From NCBI GenBank assembly GCA_964597945.1, contig CAZRAD010000050.1, positions 1 through 16,599 of the forward strand: 16,599 nt of DNA, written 5' to 3'. The notes under the pieces are model-generated. The model made no database searches. It saw only the letters and a program-made list of their open reading frames with translations, and was not told the origin of the DNA. Of this stretch, positions 6,925 to 13,812 are shown one piece after another. Positions within the stretch are counted from its first letter, which is position 1. Every line of letters begins with the position of its first letter. Both the position numbers and the translations under genes were made by a program. This DNA comes from JAPEKQ01 sp964597945. GTDB lineage: Bacteria; Joyebacterota; Joyebacteria; Joyebacterales; Joyebacteraceae.

Positions 6925-7311
6925 AGCCCACAACCTCCGTCGTGGAGCCCGCGCTCGATCGCCTTCGGCATCTCCCCTGCGCCGTTGCGCGTCGTCGCGG
7001 TGCTTCGCGTCATCGGTTGCTCTCCGTACGGAGCCTCCTCGCCTGCATGCGGGGGGCCGCTCAGGTTTCCCCGGCTCTTCGCTCCTGGAGAGCTGTCGGA
7101 TTGCAGAATCTCGCCTCGTTCTTCCGCACGGACGCCTCTCCCGGTGCCGATCGGGTAATGCATCGGCCGAAGTCGGTAGCCGCGCGTACCTTACCGGGTA
7201 CGGCGACTGTCTTGGGCGTCAAAGCGGACACTACCGTGCCAGCGGGAGGCCGACAGCCTCAAGACACATCCTAACAAGACGCCCCAAGGCTGTCAAATGC
7301 TTTTCTGAAGG
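6925..7311 (-). other. HU-operon promoter region and ~335-nt untranslated leader
   Basis: No convincing gene lies in this stretch. From the predicted start site (near 7260) to the HU ATG the leader is about 335 nt and contains several potential hairpins, for instance GAGGC..GCCTC at its very start, GTACC-CGGTAA-GGTAC, and a 12-bp palindrome CTCCGTACGGAG (7022-7033). An 80-codon reading frame (7163-6921) ends in ATGA over the HU start, but its third-position GC is only about 70% and it resembles no family. I could not match the leader to any riboswitch class I know. Confidence 0.5.
7268..7296 (-). promoter_or_regulatory. Near-consensus sigma70 promoter of the HU operon
   Basis: Minus-strand TTGACA (7291-7296) and TAGGAT (7268-7273) are spaced by exactly 17 bp. 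The -35 is perfect and the -10 matches 4 of 6 with the key TA and T in place. It begins 16 bp after the SppA stop codon. Confidence 0.75.
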
Positions 7312-8200
7312 TCACTTGGAAGGTCTGTAGAGGTACAGGGCGCCGCTGGGGACCGCTGTCTCCGGGAGTATCCGATGCAGACCTCCTGTCAGCAGGTCGA
7401 TGAGCGTCAATCGTTCACGCTTGACCGGCTCCAGAATGCGCGGCTCACCCTCGATCCCGCCCATTCTCCCAGCGGTCTTCACAGCGTCGTCGAGCGTTCC
7501 GAGGTNNNNNNNNNNACAGGGCCTGCCGGCCTGAGAAGATGCGGCCATCGGCGAAGCCTCTGACGTCATCAATCGAGAGACCTCGACCCATGGAGACGGC
7601 CTCGACGAACTGCGCGTGGATGTCGTCCACCGTAGCCTGCAGCAGAGCTCGCTCTGCAGGCGTCATCTCGCGGCTCCACGAGCCGATGTCCTTGTACTCC
7701 CCGCTCTTGACGACGTCGAACGACATCCCGAGCTTCTCGAAGAGGTCCTCGAGATTCGTGAAACTCATGATAACGCCGATGCTGCCCGTCAGGGTCCCGG
7801 CGTTGGCGATGATGCTGTCGGCTGAGCAGGCGACGTAGTATCCGCCCGACGCCGCGACGGAACCCATCGAGGCGACGACGGGCAGTCCGGTGTCGCGGAT
7901 GCGGTCGATTTCAGCGACGATCTCCTGTGTGGCGGCTACTCCGCCACCGGGAGTGTCGATGCGGATCACGAGCGCTTCGATGCCGCCGGTCTCCTCGAAG
8001 AAGCGGAGATCCTCGATCACGCTTCTCGAATCGGCGATGACTCCTTCGATCCGAACAAGTCCGACGTGGGCGCCGTACGCGGGGAGCCGCACCCCCCTTC
8101 CGCCGAGGAGCGACTCGATCATGATCATCGTAACGAGGAACAGCAGAAGCAGCGCCGCCGCGCCCGCCAGCCAGCCCCAGAGACATCCGCGTCTTGTCAT
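7312..8200 (-). CDS. sppA: Signal peptide peptidase SppA (interrupted by an assembly gap)
   Basis: The N-terminal 229 residues and the C-terminal about 60 residues of one SppA protein lie on either side of ten Ns (7506-7515) and appear in different frames only because of the arbitrary gap length. The start ATG 8200 follows GGGAGG by seven bases. Residues 8-28 are a membrane anchor (GWLAGAAALLLLFLVTMIMI). The S49 protease core carries IDTPGGG, the nucleophile Ser118 in S-V-A-A-S-G-G-Y and the general base Lys170 in VKSGEYKDIGS. Their spacing of 52 residues equals that I recall for Bacillus subtilis SppA (Ser147/Lys199). The size also fits the short, single-domain type. After the gap the text resumes at LGTLDDAVKTAG. 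SppA degrades cleaved signal peptides at the inner membrane. It starts 38 bp after the aldolase stop, so it may be read through from the BMC operon. Confidence 0.9.
7506..7515. other. Scaffold gap (10 N)
   Basis: Ten Ns replace an unknown stretch inside sppA. For the two halves to be one reading frame, the true missing length must be a multiple of three; comparison with the usual family text (QAL, then about six or seven residues, then LGTLDDA) suggests 15-18 nt. Confidence 0.95.
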
Positions 8201-8238
8201 TCGTCATCCTCCCAGGCCCGGCGTGGCCGAGCAGTATC

Positions 8239-9039
8239 TCAGCCGGAGCGGCGTCTGGCGATCTCGGCCAGAACCTCCTGAACCAGCGACTCGTCTAGAT
8301 CTCCCGCGGTCGCCTCGGACGGTGCGGTCGTCGCACCGGTGGCACGAGGATCCGTCCCCGTGCAGGCGCCGCAGCTCAGGCAGCTGTCCTCCGGCACCCG
8401 CACACCGAGCTTCTCCCTGATGGCTGCGAGGTCCTCTATCTCACCAGGCGTCAGCGGCGATGCACCGCCGAGCTGGCGCGCCGTGAGGGCGATACGGGCG
8501 AAGTGCTCGATGGTCTCCATCCTGAAGTACGCCTCATCGAGCGTTCGACCGAGCGCGAGCGCCCCGTGGTTTGCCAGCAGGATGGCGCTGTAGTCGTCGA
8601 CATATCGGGCGATGCTTGCGGCGACCGCCGACGTCGACGGCGTTGCGTACTCCGCAGTCGGTACGGAACCGAGCGTGAGAACGACCTCGGGCAGGATGCA
8701 CTGCGCCAGAGGGACCCGTGCCACGGCGTATCCGGTCGCAACGGGCGGGTGTGCATGAACGATCGCAGCGACGTCCCGACGCCGCGAGTAGACCGACAGA
8801 TGGAGCGGAAGCTCCGATGTCGGCTCACGCTCTCCGGAGAGCTTCCGCCCGTCCGGCGCGACCACAACGAGGTCGGCCGTCGCGAGGAATCCCTTCGAGA
8901 GCCCCGAGGGCGTCACGAGAATCCGGTCGCCGTCCAGGCGCGCGCTGATGTTGCCGTCGTTCGATGCGACGTATCCCCGCTGCCAGAGGCGTCTCCCGAT
9001 CTCCACGATGTCGCGGCGAGCTTCGAACTCACTCAGCAA
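8239..9039 (-). CDS. Class II aldolase (L-fuculose/L-rhamnulose-phosphate type), BMC cargo
   Basis: A 266-residue protein. The start is taken as TTG 9039, nine bases after GGAGG; no ATG or GTG is available before the conserved core. It has SNDGNISAR (26-34), TPSG..KG (43-50), catalytic Glu76 in SELPLH, Zn ligands His95 and His97 in HAHPP, and His158 in NHGA, which align with Glu73/His92/His94/His155 of FucA. The enzyme should split a ketose-1-phosphate into dihydroxyacetone phosphate and an aldehyde (L-lactaldehyde for fuculose or rhamnulose phosphate). Beyond the core, an 80-residue extension holds C220-LS-C-GA-C226 and a low-complexity linker, then a terminal amphipathic helix (DLDESLVQEVLAEIARR) typical of encapsulation peptides. 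It is last in the BMC operon. A 5-deoxyribulose-phosphate substrate is a possible alternative. Confidence 0.88.
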   Translation of the reverse strand: MLSEFEARRDIVEIGRRLWQRGYVASNDGNISARLDGDRILVTPSGLSKGFLATADLVVVAPDGRKLSGEREPTSELPLHLSVYSRRRDVAAIVHAHPPVATGYAVARVPLAQCILPEVVLTLGSVPTAEYATPSTSAVAASIARYVDDYSAILLANHGALALGRTLDEAYFRMETIEHFARIALTARQLGGASPLTPGEIEDLAAIREKLGVRVPEDSCLSCGACTGTDPRATGATTAPSEATAGDLDESLVQEVLAEIARRRSG

Positions 9040-9043
9040 GGCG

Positions 9044-9316
9044 TCACACCTCCACGTCGAACTGGTCGACGATGCCGACGATGACTGTTCTGATGGGCGG
9101 TTCGGCGAGCCCGGTGACGATCGAGGCGGAGCCCCCCTCGTCCACGACGAGAACGGTGTCCCCCACTCCGGCGGAAATCGCATCCACGGCGATCATCGTG
9201 ACTCCCGTCCCACGATCATCGAGGTCGATGCGGTCGATGATCAGGAGCGTCTGCGCGTGAAGCGACCTGTGCTTCATCGTCGAGACGAGCTCTCCTATGA
9301 CGCGCGCGAGGAACAT
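9044..9316 (-). CDS. eutN: BMC-P shell pentamer (EutN/CcmL family), copy 1
   Basis: The 90-residue protein starts at ATG 9316 (MFLARVIGELVSTMKHRSL); a longer in-frame extension upstream reads as the shadow of the preceding gene. It has the EutN/CcmL pattern: an N-terminal beta-strand with ARVIGELVST, ending of the first half LLIIDRI, then VTMIAVDAISAGVGDTVLVV and the closing IRTVIVGIVDQFDVEV. Such proteins form pentamers that cap the vertices of BMC shells. Its ATG is 1 nt past the stop of the second pentamer gene and its stop lies 4 nt before the aldolase start, so translation is coupled. Of the three copies it departs most from the MxxGRVxGTV consensus. Confidence 0.95.
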   Translation of the reverse strand: MFLARVIGELVSTMKHRSLHAQTLLIIDRIDLDDRGTGVTMIAVDAISAGVGDTVLVVDEGGSASIVTGLAEPPIRTVIVGIVDQFDVEV

Positions 9317-9317
9317 G

Positions 9318-9611
9318 TCAGGCGTCTCTCCCGGCGGCGGTCGCATCGGTAAGCGAGATCTCATCGACGATGCCCACGATCGCTGCGTCGACCGGGTTGA
9401 AGGACTCATCCATGGCCTTGCAGGCCTCGCGCGACATGACGAAGTAGATGATCTGTCCCGGAGAGGCCTCGACGGTATCGACGGCCACGAGAGGACGTCC
9501 CCTCTCCTCGAGTGCGTGTGTCAGAGGCTGGACGATGAGCATCCGGACGCCGTCGAGCGTCGGGACCTTCTGAGTCGCCCAAACCGTGCCGATGACCCTG
9601 CCGAAGTGCAC
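9318..9611 (-). CDS. eutN: BMC-P shell pentamer (EutN/CcmL family), copy 2
   Basis: A 97-residue protein read from GTG 9611 behind a G-rich Shine-Dalgarno (GGGGGGAG, short spacing). The start is fixed by the family opening MHFGRVIGTVWATQK. Further conserved text is LDGVRMLIVQPL, RPLVAVDTVEASPGQIIYFV and AAIVGIVDEISL. Compared with the other two copies it carries a longer insertion between strands (SREACKAMDESFNPVDA), typical of GRM-type EutN proteins, where an aromatic/Ser-Arg-Glu-A segment follows the GQ.IY.V strand. The pentamer closes shell vertices. It lies 30 nt after the BMC-T gene. Confidence 0.95.
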   Translation of the reverse strand: MHFGRVIGTVWATQKVPTLDGVRMLIVQPLTHALEERGRPLVAVDTVEASPGQIIYFVMSREACKAMDESFNPVDAAIVGIVDEISLTDATAAGRDA

Positions 9612-9641
9612 TGCTCCCCCCGTGCCGCCGTCGCGGCGGCG

Positions 9642-10232
9642 CTACAGAACGGTCGACCCCAGACTCGGGTGCGGCCGCGGGATGACGACGCTCCGAACGA
9701 GCGTCCCGGACTGCTTCGTGACCTGGAGTGCCGCCTCCATGGCGGCCTCGACCTCGTGGATCTCGCCGGTCATCGTGAAGAAGCCCTTGCCTCCAAGCCC
9801 CTTCGCGAGGCGAACCTCGAGGATGCGAACGCGCGCGGTCTTCGCCGCGGTATCGGCGGCGAGGATCGATGCCGCCACCGTGAACGTCTCGACGATGCCG
9901 AGCGCGCCGAGTTCACCGATGTCCACGGCTCCGAGGATCGCCGGGAAGATGTCCGCGCGAACATGCGGTATCAGCAGTGTATCGGCAACGACATCGCCGC
10001 CGATCTCGACACCTCGCCTGAGCGATGCTTCAACGTCCGAAACCCCGCCGGCGACGAGGACCATGTACTTGCCGGGGCAGATCGCCGTCGATTCGAGGAT
10101 ATCGACATCGGCCATTTTCGCCATAGCATCGGTGATCTCGATCCCGACCGCGATACTGATCGTCTCGATGATCGCTATCGCCTCGAGTCGTCCGCGGATG
10201 CGTGTCACCGTCTGGGGGCTCTTCTTCGCCAA
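9642..10232 (-). CDS. pduT: PduT-like BMC-T shell trimer with a conserved Fe-S cysteine
   Basis: The 196-residue protein contains two BMC domains in tandem. The first (about 16-95) opens LEAIAIIETISIAVGIEITD and the second (about 105-185) opens ALGIVETFTVAASILAADTA. At residue 52 it has Cys in ICPGKY; this corresponds to Cys38 of PduT (KTICPGKF), which at the threefold axis of the trimer binds a [4Fe-4S] cluster. The C-terminus VIPRPHPSLG is also as in PduT. The start used is TTG 10232 with GGAGAGG eight bases upstream, giving about 14 extra basic residues before the first domain; GTG 10208 would be shorter. Its neighbour upstream is the PduS-like protein, its known docking partner. Role: shell trimer and electron relay. 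Confidence 0.92.
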   Translation of the reverse strand: MAKKSPQTVTRIRGRLEAIAIIETISIAVGIEITDAMAKMADVDILESTAICPGKYMVLVAGGVSDVEASLRRGVEIGGDVVADTLLIPHVRADIFPAILGAVDIGELGALGIVETFTVAASILAADTAAKTARVRILEVRLAKGLGGKGFFTMTGEIHEVEAAMEAALQVTKQSGTLVRSVVIPRPHPSLGSTVL

Positions 10233-10320
10233 TCGTACATCCTCTCCGTGACCGTGGCTCTATAATGTCCTGTTCTCTGCGCGGTTGCGCCCTCTCCGGG
10301 GTCGCGGCGCGCGGGGTTCG

Positions 10321-11655
10321 CTAGCGGCGCTCGATTACGACCTCCGATGTACTGACGCGTGTCACCTCGCCGCTGATACTGGCGTGGACGCGAGCGCCCA
10401 GAGCTCCCGCCGGGATCTCCCCCACGACGTCGCCGGCCAGCACGGCCGCCCCCTCCTCGACGACGGGGACCGCAGGCGCGCCGATGTGCTGACGCATCAG
10501 CAGGCGGACCCGGGCCGCGCTGAGCGTGTCGGCGGCCGTTTCGGCGGGTTCGTCATACCGCGACAGGCCGAGGCGCTGGACCAGCCGTGACGAGGGGATC
10601 TGCCGGTACTGCCGGACCGCGTCAGCGTCCAGTGCGTCTCTCCGGTGCGGGTTCTCGACGCCTCGCCGCTTGAGCTCGGCCTTGAGCTCCGAGAGGATCC
10701 GCCGCGGCCTGATCTCGAGCGGGCAGGCGAAGAGTTCGCACATACCACACTCGCAGCAGAGATAGGCCGATGTCACATGTGCGTGGTCCGATGCCTCCAT
10801 CGAGTACTGGATCGCGCGGACCGTCCGGTGCGGCTGGAGCTCGTGGCCGAGAAGCGCCCTGGGACAGAGTTCCGTGCAGGCCATGCACTGGCAGCACGCG
10901 GCTCGGGCGATCTTGAGGGCGTGCGCCACGGACTCGGTACGTGCTGAAACGAGGTGATGCGAGTTGGGCAGTACGATGACTCCCGCAAGCATCTTGTCGG
11001 TCGGTTCCGTGAGATCGGCGAGGCGCCCCATCATCGGACCGCCCGCTACGACCGAGAACTCGTCAAGCGTCGGTCCGCCGGCTGCTTCGATCAACACCGA
11101 GAGCTGGGTGCCGATGGGCGCCCGCACCGTGACCGGCCTCTGCACCTCGCCCTGGATCGTGACGAACCGATGCGTCACGGGACGTCCCTCGCGAGCGTCG
11201 GCCACCTGCGCGAGTGTCGTGACGTTGCTGACCACGACGCCGACGTCGAGCGGGAGTCCGGCCTCGGGAACAACGCGTCCCGTCGCCTCGTACACGAGCA
11301 GGAACTCGTCGCCCGCAGGATAGACGTTGTCCAGAACGAGGAACTCCATCCCGTCCGAACTCGAGACCGCCTCGCGGAGCTCGGGGAGAGCGTCGAGATT
11401 CCTCCGCTTCACGGCGAGTACCACACGTTTCGCACCGACGGAGTCACGCATCAGCGAGAGCCCCTCGACGACTCGACCGGGCTCCGTCTTCATGATGGCG
11501 CTGTCGGACCGGAGAAGCGGCTCGCACTCGGCTCCGTTGCCGAGCAGCGTGTCGGCGCTGCCGTCGGCCTTGACGTGGGTCGGGAAGCCGCCGCCTCCCG
11601 CTCCCACGACGCCTGCCGCCCGTATCGCATCGCTGAGGTTGGCGCTCACGGTCAC
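10321..11655 (-). CDS. pduS: PduS-like RnfC-family Fe-S flavoprotein
   Basis: A 444-residue protein read from GTG 11655 (GTG 11649 has better Shine-Dalgarno spacing and is an alternative). The N-terminal SLBB/RnfC-type NADH and FMN-binding part shows GAGGGGFPTHVK (18-29) and NGAECEPLL (40-48). A soluble-ligand-binding beta-grasp domain lies around 163-215. Two ferredoxin-like cluster sites follow: C254xxC257xxC260xxxC264-P and C300xxC303xxC306xxxxC311-P. The C-terminus (about 385-440) has a barrel-sandwich domain, with ISGEVTRVS, as in RnfC and PduS. PduS takes electrons from NADH and passes them through Fe-S clusters, in Pdu BMCs to reduce cobalamin. No cobalamin enzyme is present here, so another acceptor, possibly PduT-like BMC-T, is inferred. 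It starts 8 nt after the aldehyde dehydrogenase stop. Confidence 0.92.
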   Translation of the reverse strand: MTVSANLSDAIRAAGVVGAGGGGFPTHVKADGSADTLLGNGAECEPLLRSDSAIMKTEPGRVVEGLSLMRDSVGAKRVVLAVKRRNLDALPELREAVSSSDGMEFLVLDNVYPAGDEFLLVYEATGRVVPEAGLPLDVGVVVSNVTTLAQVADAREGRPVTHRFVTIQGEVQRPVTVRAPIGTQLSVLIEAAGGPTLDEFSVVAGGPMMGRLADLTEPTDKMLAGVIVLPNSHHLVSARTESVAHALKIARAACCQCMACTELCPRALLGHELQPHRTVRAIQYSMEASDHAHVTSAYLCCECGMCELFACPLEIRPRRILSELKAELKRRGVENPHRRDALDADAVRQYRQIPSSRLVQRLGLSRYDEPAETAADTLSAARVRLLMRQHIGAPAVPVVEEGAAVLAGDVVGEIPAGALGARVHASISGEVTRVSTSEVVIERR

Positions 11656-11662
11656 GTGTCCC

Positions 11663-13087
11663 CTAGACGATCCGGAAATAGTCGACGAGTGTGCAGCGGC
11701 GCTCGCGCGTGAATGTCCGAGCCGATGTCAGTCCCTCGCCGGTCGGACTTGCGATGGTGAAGGTCGTGAAGCCCTCACCGCCGAACCCGAGACCGGCGTA
11801 CGAGGGTCCGTTCTTCACGAAGATCGAGCAGTCCATGAGCCGCGCCATGATCGACATGTGCTCGACGTTCTTCGAGTGCATCACCGCCGTGTGGCGGCAG
11901 TCGCGCTCGAAGCGTCTGGCCATCTCGATGGCCGACTTCGCGTCCCGGGCGGTGACGAGCGGGAGGACCGGGAGCATCTGCTCGGTCCAGACCAGCGGGT
12001 GGTCCTCGTCTGCTTCGAAGAACGCCATCCTCGCGCCGTGCGGACACGAGAGCCCGGCGGCGTCGAGGATGATCTCCAGGTTCTTCCCGATGAACGCCCT
12101 GTTCATCGTCGCGGGCTGACGTGGTCCATGTTCCTCCGCGATCAGGACGTCCATGAGGCGTGCGAGAGACTGTCCCTTGATCTCGACAGCGCCTGCTCCC
12201 GCGAGCGACCGTTTGAGAAGCGCGACGATGTCGCGCTCGGCGACGATCTCCTTCTCAGCGATACAGACGATGTTGTTGTCGAGCGTTGCTCCCGCGACGA
12301 TGTCACGTCCCGCCTTCTCGATGTCGGCCGTCGAATCGACGACCACTGGTGGATTGCCAGGCCCGGCGGCGACGACACGCTTCCCGGACTGCATGGCCGC
12401 CCGCACGACGCCCGGACCGCCCGTCACGACGAGCAACCGGATGTCCCGGTGTGCCATAAGCGTCTGAGCCGATGCCACCGATGGGTCGACCGGCGCGAAC
12501 AGGAGCGCTCTCGGGCCTCCCGCGCCGGCGATGGCACGGTTCAGGAGATCGATCGTCGTCAGCGAGACCACGCGCGCGCTGGGATGCGGGTTGAATACGA
12601 TCGCGTTGCCGGCCGCCACCATTCCGATGGCGTTGTTGACGATCGTCTCCGACGGGTTGGTGGACGGGGTGATCGACCCGATGACGCCGTAGGGCGCTCG
12701 CTCGACAAGCGTCAGGCCGTGGTCGCCCGAGAAGGCATGCGGTCTCAGATCCTCAACACCCGGCGTCGCTCGGGCCGCGAGCCGGTTCTTTCGCAGTTTG
12801 TCCTCAACACGCCCGAGCCCGGTCTCCTGGACGGCGAGCTCCGAGAGCCGGTCTACATGCTCGAGGATCGTCGCCCGCATGGCGGAGATGAAGTCCCGTC
12901 GTTCCTCGAGCGATATCTCCGCAAGTTCGCGGAACGCGCTCTGAGCCGCCTGCGTCGCCGCATCGATGTCCGGCAGGATGCCCCGTCCATCGAACGCCTT
13001 CGGCGGGGGCGTCGCCGCGCGCTCCCCCTCAAGCTCCCCGAGGACGCGTTCGACGATCGACTCGATCCCTGTCCTGTCGATGGGCAT
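11663..13087 (-). CDS. pduP: CoA-acylating aldehyde dehydrogenase (PduP/EutE type), BMC cargo
   Basis: A 474-residue enzyme from ATG 13087. Residues 2-20 form an amphipathic helix (PIDRTGIESIVERVLGEL) followed by a Pro linker, the usual N-terminal encapsulation peptide of PduP. The dehydrogenase core has the cofactor segment VIGSITPSTNPSET (135-148), AGPGNPPVVVD (241-251) and the catalytic Cys275 in DNNIVCIAEKE, as in the CoA-acylating EutE/PduP branch rather than the ALDH branch that makes free acids. The C-terminus FTRERRCTLVDYFRIV is also of PduP type. Reaction: aldehyde + CoA + NAD to acyl-CoA + NADH, inside the shell. The aldehyde is probably L-lactaldehyde delivered by the operon's aldolase; this is inference. 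Confidence 0.95.
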   Translation of the reverse strand: MPIDRTGIESIVERVLGELEGERAATPPPKAFDGRGILPDIDAATQAAQSAFRELAEISLEERRDFISAMRATILEHVDRLSELAVQETGLGRVEDKLRKNRLAARATPGVEDLRPHAFSGDHGLTLVERAPYGVIGSITPSTNPSETIVNNAIGMVAAGNAIVFNPHPSARVVSLTTIDLLNRAIAGAGGPRALLFAPVDPSVASAQTLMAHRDIRLLVVTGGPGVVRAAMQSGKRVVAAGPGNPPVVVDSTADIEKAGRDIVAGATLDNNIVCIAEKEIVAERDIVALLKRSLAGAGAVEIKGQSLARLMDVLIAEEHGPRQPATMNRAFIGKNLEIILDAAGLSCPHGARMAFFEADEDHPLVWTEQMLPVLPLVTARDAKSAIEMARRFERDCRHTAVMHSKNVEHMSIMARLMDCSIFVKNGPSYAGLGFGGEGFTTFTIASPTGEGLTSARTFTRERRCTLVDYFRIV

Positions 13088-13138
13088 GAGCGAAGAACTC
13101 CCCGAGGAGGCGTGGGTGGTTCCCGAGCGTGTCGTGCG

Positions 13139-13429
13139 CTACTTCTTCTCGTACGTCGTGGCGCCTTCGACCTCGATCGAGTCCACGATAGCCATGATCA
13201 CGGCATCGGCGGGACGGTCCTTCGTGATGGGCGTCTGCCGGGCGGAGCTTCCGCTGGCGTAGAGCACCACCTCACCCTGTCCCGCGCCGACAGCGTCGAT
13301 CGCGACGACGAACGACCCCGTCTCGCCGCAGTCGAGCCCGAGTTGCTTCACGATCTGAAGCTTCGTCCCGACCAGTTTCTCGTCCTTCTGTGTCGAGACG
13401 ACGGTCCCGACAACGCGACCGATGTTCAT
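13139..13429 (-). CDS. eutN: BMC-P shell pentamer (EutN/CcmL family), copy 3
   Basis: The 96-residue protein starts at ATG 13429, one base after the stop of the BMC-H gene (TAG-C-ATG). It is the most canonical of the three pentamers: MNIGRVVGTVVSTQKDEKL, TKLQIVKQLGLD, FVVAIDAVGAGQGEVVLYAS, SSARQTP and AVIMAIVDSIEVEG. It should form vertex pentamers. The Ser-Ser-Arg-Gln stretch corresponds to the conserved loop G.SAR of BMC-P proteins. A longer in-frame extension upstream is the antisense-like shadow of the BMC-H gene and was dropped. Confidence 0.96.
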   Translation of the reverse strand: MNIGRVVGTVVSTQKDEKLVGTKLQIVKQLGLDCGETGSFVVAIDAVGAGQGEVVLYASGSSARQTPITKDRPADAVIMAIVDSIEVEGATTYEKK

Positions 13430-13430
13430 G

Positions 13431-13721
13431 CTACTTCGACTTTCCCGTCTTGCCGATCGGCAGGACGTCGTCAAGGCTCGTGTGGGGGCTGGGGATGACG
13501 TGCGTGGAGATGAGTTCCCCGACCTTGCTCGCCGCCGCGGTTCCCGCGTCGACGGCCGCGCGCACAGCGGCCACATCGCCGCGCACCATCGCGGTCACGT
13601 AACCGCCGCCGACCTTCTCGTATCCCACCAGCTTGACCTTGGCGGCTTTGACCATTGCGTCGGATGCTTCGACCATCCCGACGAAACCTCTGGTCTCGAT
13701 CATTCCGAGGGCCTCGCCCAT
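13431..13721 (-). CDS. BMC-H shell hexamer, copy 1
   Basis: The 96-residue protein starts at ATG 13721 with GGAGG five bases upstream; a longer upstream extension is not supported. It is a single Pfam00936-type domain: ALGMIETRGFVGMVEASDAM (4-23), KAAKVKLVGYEKVGGGYVTA with the pore loop G-G-G, VRGDVAAVRAAVDAG, and SKVGELISTHVIPSPH. The C-terminus is extended by a Lys-rich tail (IGKTGKSK). Hexamers tile the flat facets of the shell and their pore passes metabolites. It is a close paralogue of the BMC-H gene just upstream; the two share 24 identical bases over the AASKVGEL codons. Confidence 0.96.
   Translation of the reverse strand: MGEALGMIETRGFVGMVEASDAMVKAAKVKLVGYEKVGGGYVTAMVRGDVAAVRAAVDAGTAAASKVGELISTHVIPSPHTSLDDVLPIGKTGKSK
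13516..13539. repeat. 24-bp direct repeat shared by the two BMC-H genes (first copy)
   Basis: The 24 bases here are identical to 13874-13897. They encode the conserved AASKVGEL helix in both BMC-H paralogues. This supports tandem gene duplication or ongoing gene conversion, not a separate element. Confidence 0.8.
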
Positions 13722-13812
13722 GTTCTCCTCCCGTGTCTCGCGTTCGTCACCTCGAGCTCCGTTGCGGACCCGGTGGTGACATGCGTCGAAAGTACGACCG
13801 ACTTCCGTCGAG

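Noticed and set aside
6921..7163. 80-codon minus-strand frame ending in ATGA over the HU start
   Set aside because: Third-position GC near 70%, no family resemblance and no good ribosome site; kept only as a remark on the HU leader.
6925..7260. c-di-AMP (ydaO) riboswitch or RNase P RNA in the HU leader
   Set aside because: Only short fragments resemble ydaO and they are in the wrong order without the GGGGTGAA block; the RNase P core GAGGAAAGTCCGGGC is absent.
10233..10320. Internal promoter before the BMC-T gene (TATAGA on minus, TATAAT on plus near 10261)
   Set aside because: No acceptable -35 box at 16-18 bp on either strand.
11327..13498. 723-codon plus-strand frame opposite the aldehyde dehydrogenase
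   Set aside because: It is an antisense shadow of the aldehyde dehydrogenase and EutN genes; the product is Arg/Asp-rich and low in recognisable structure.
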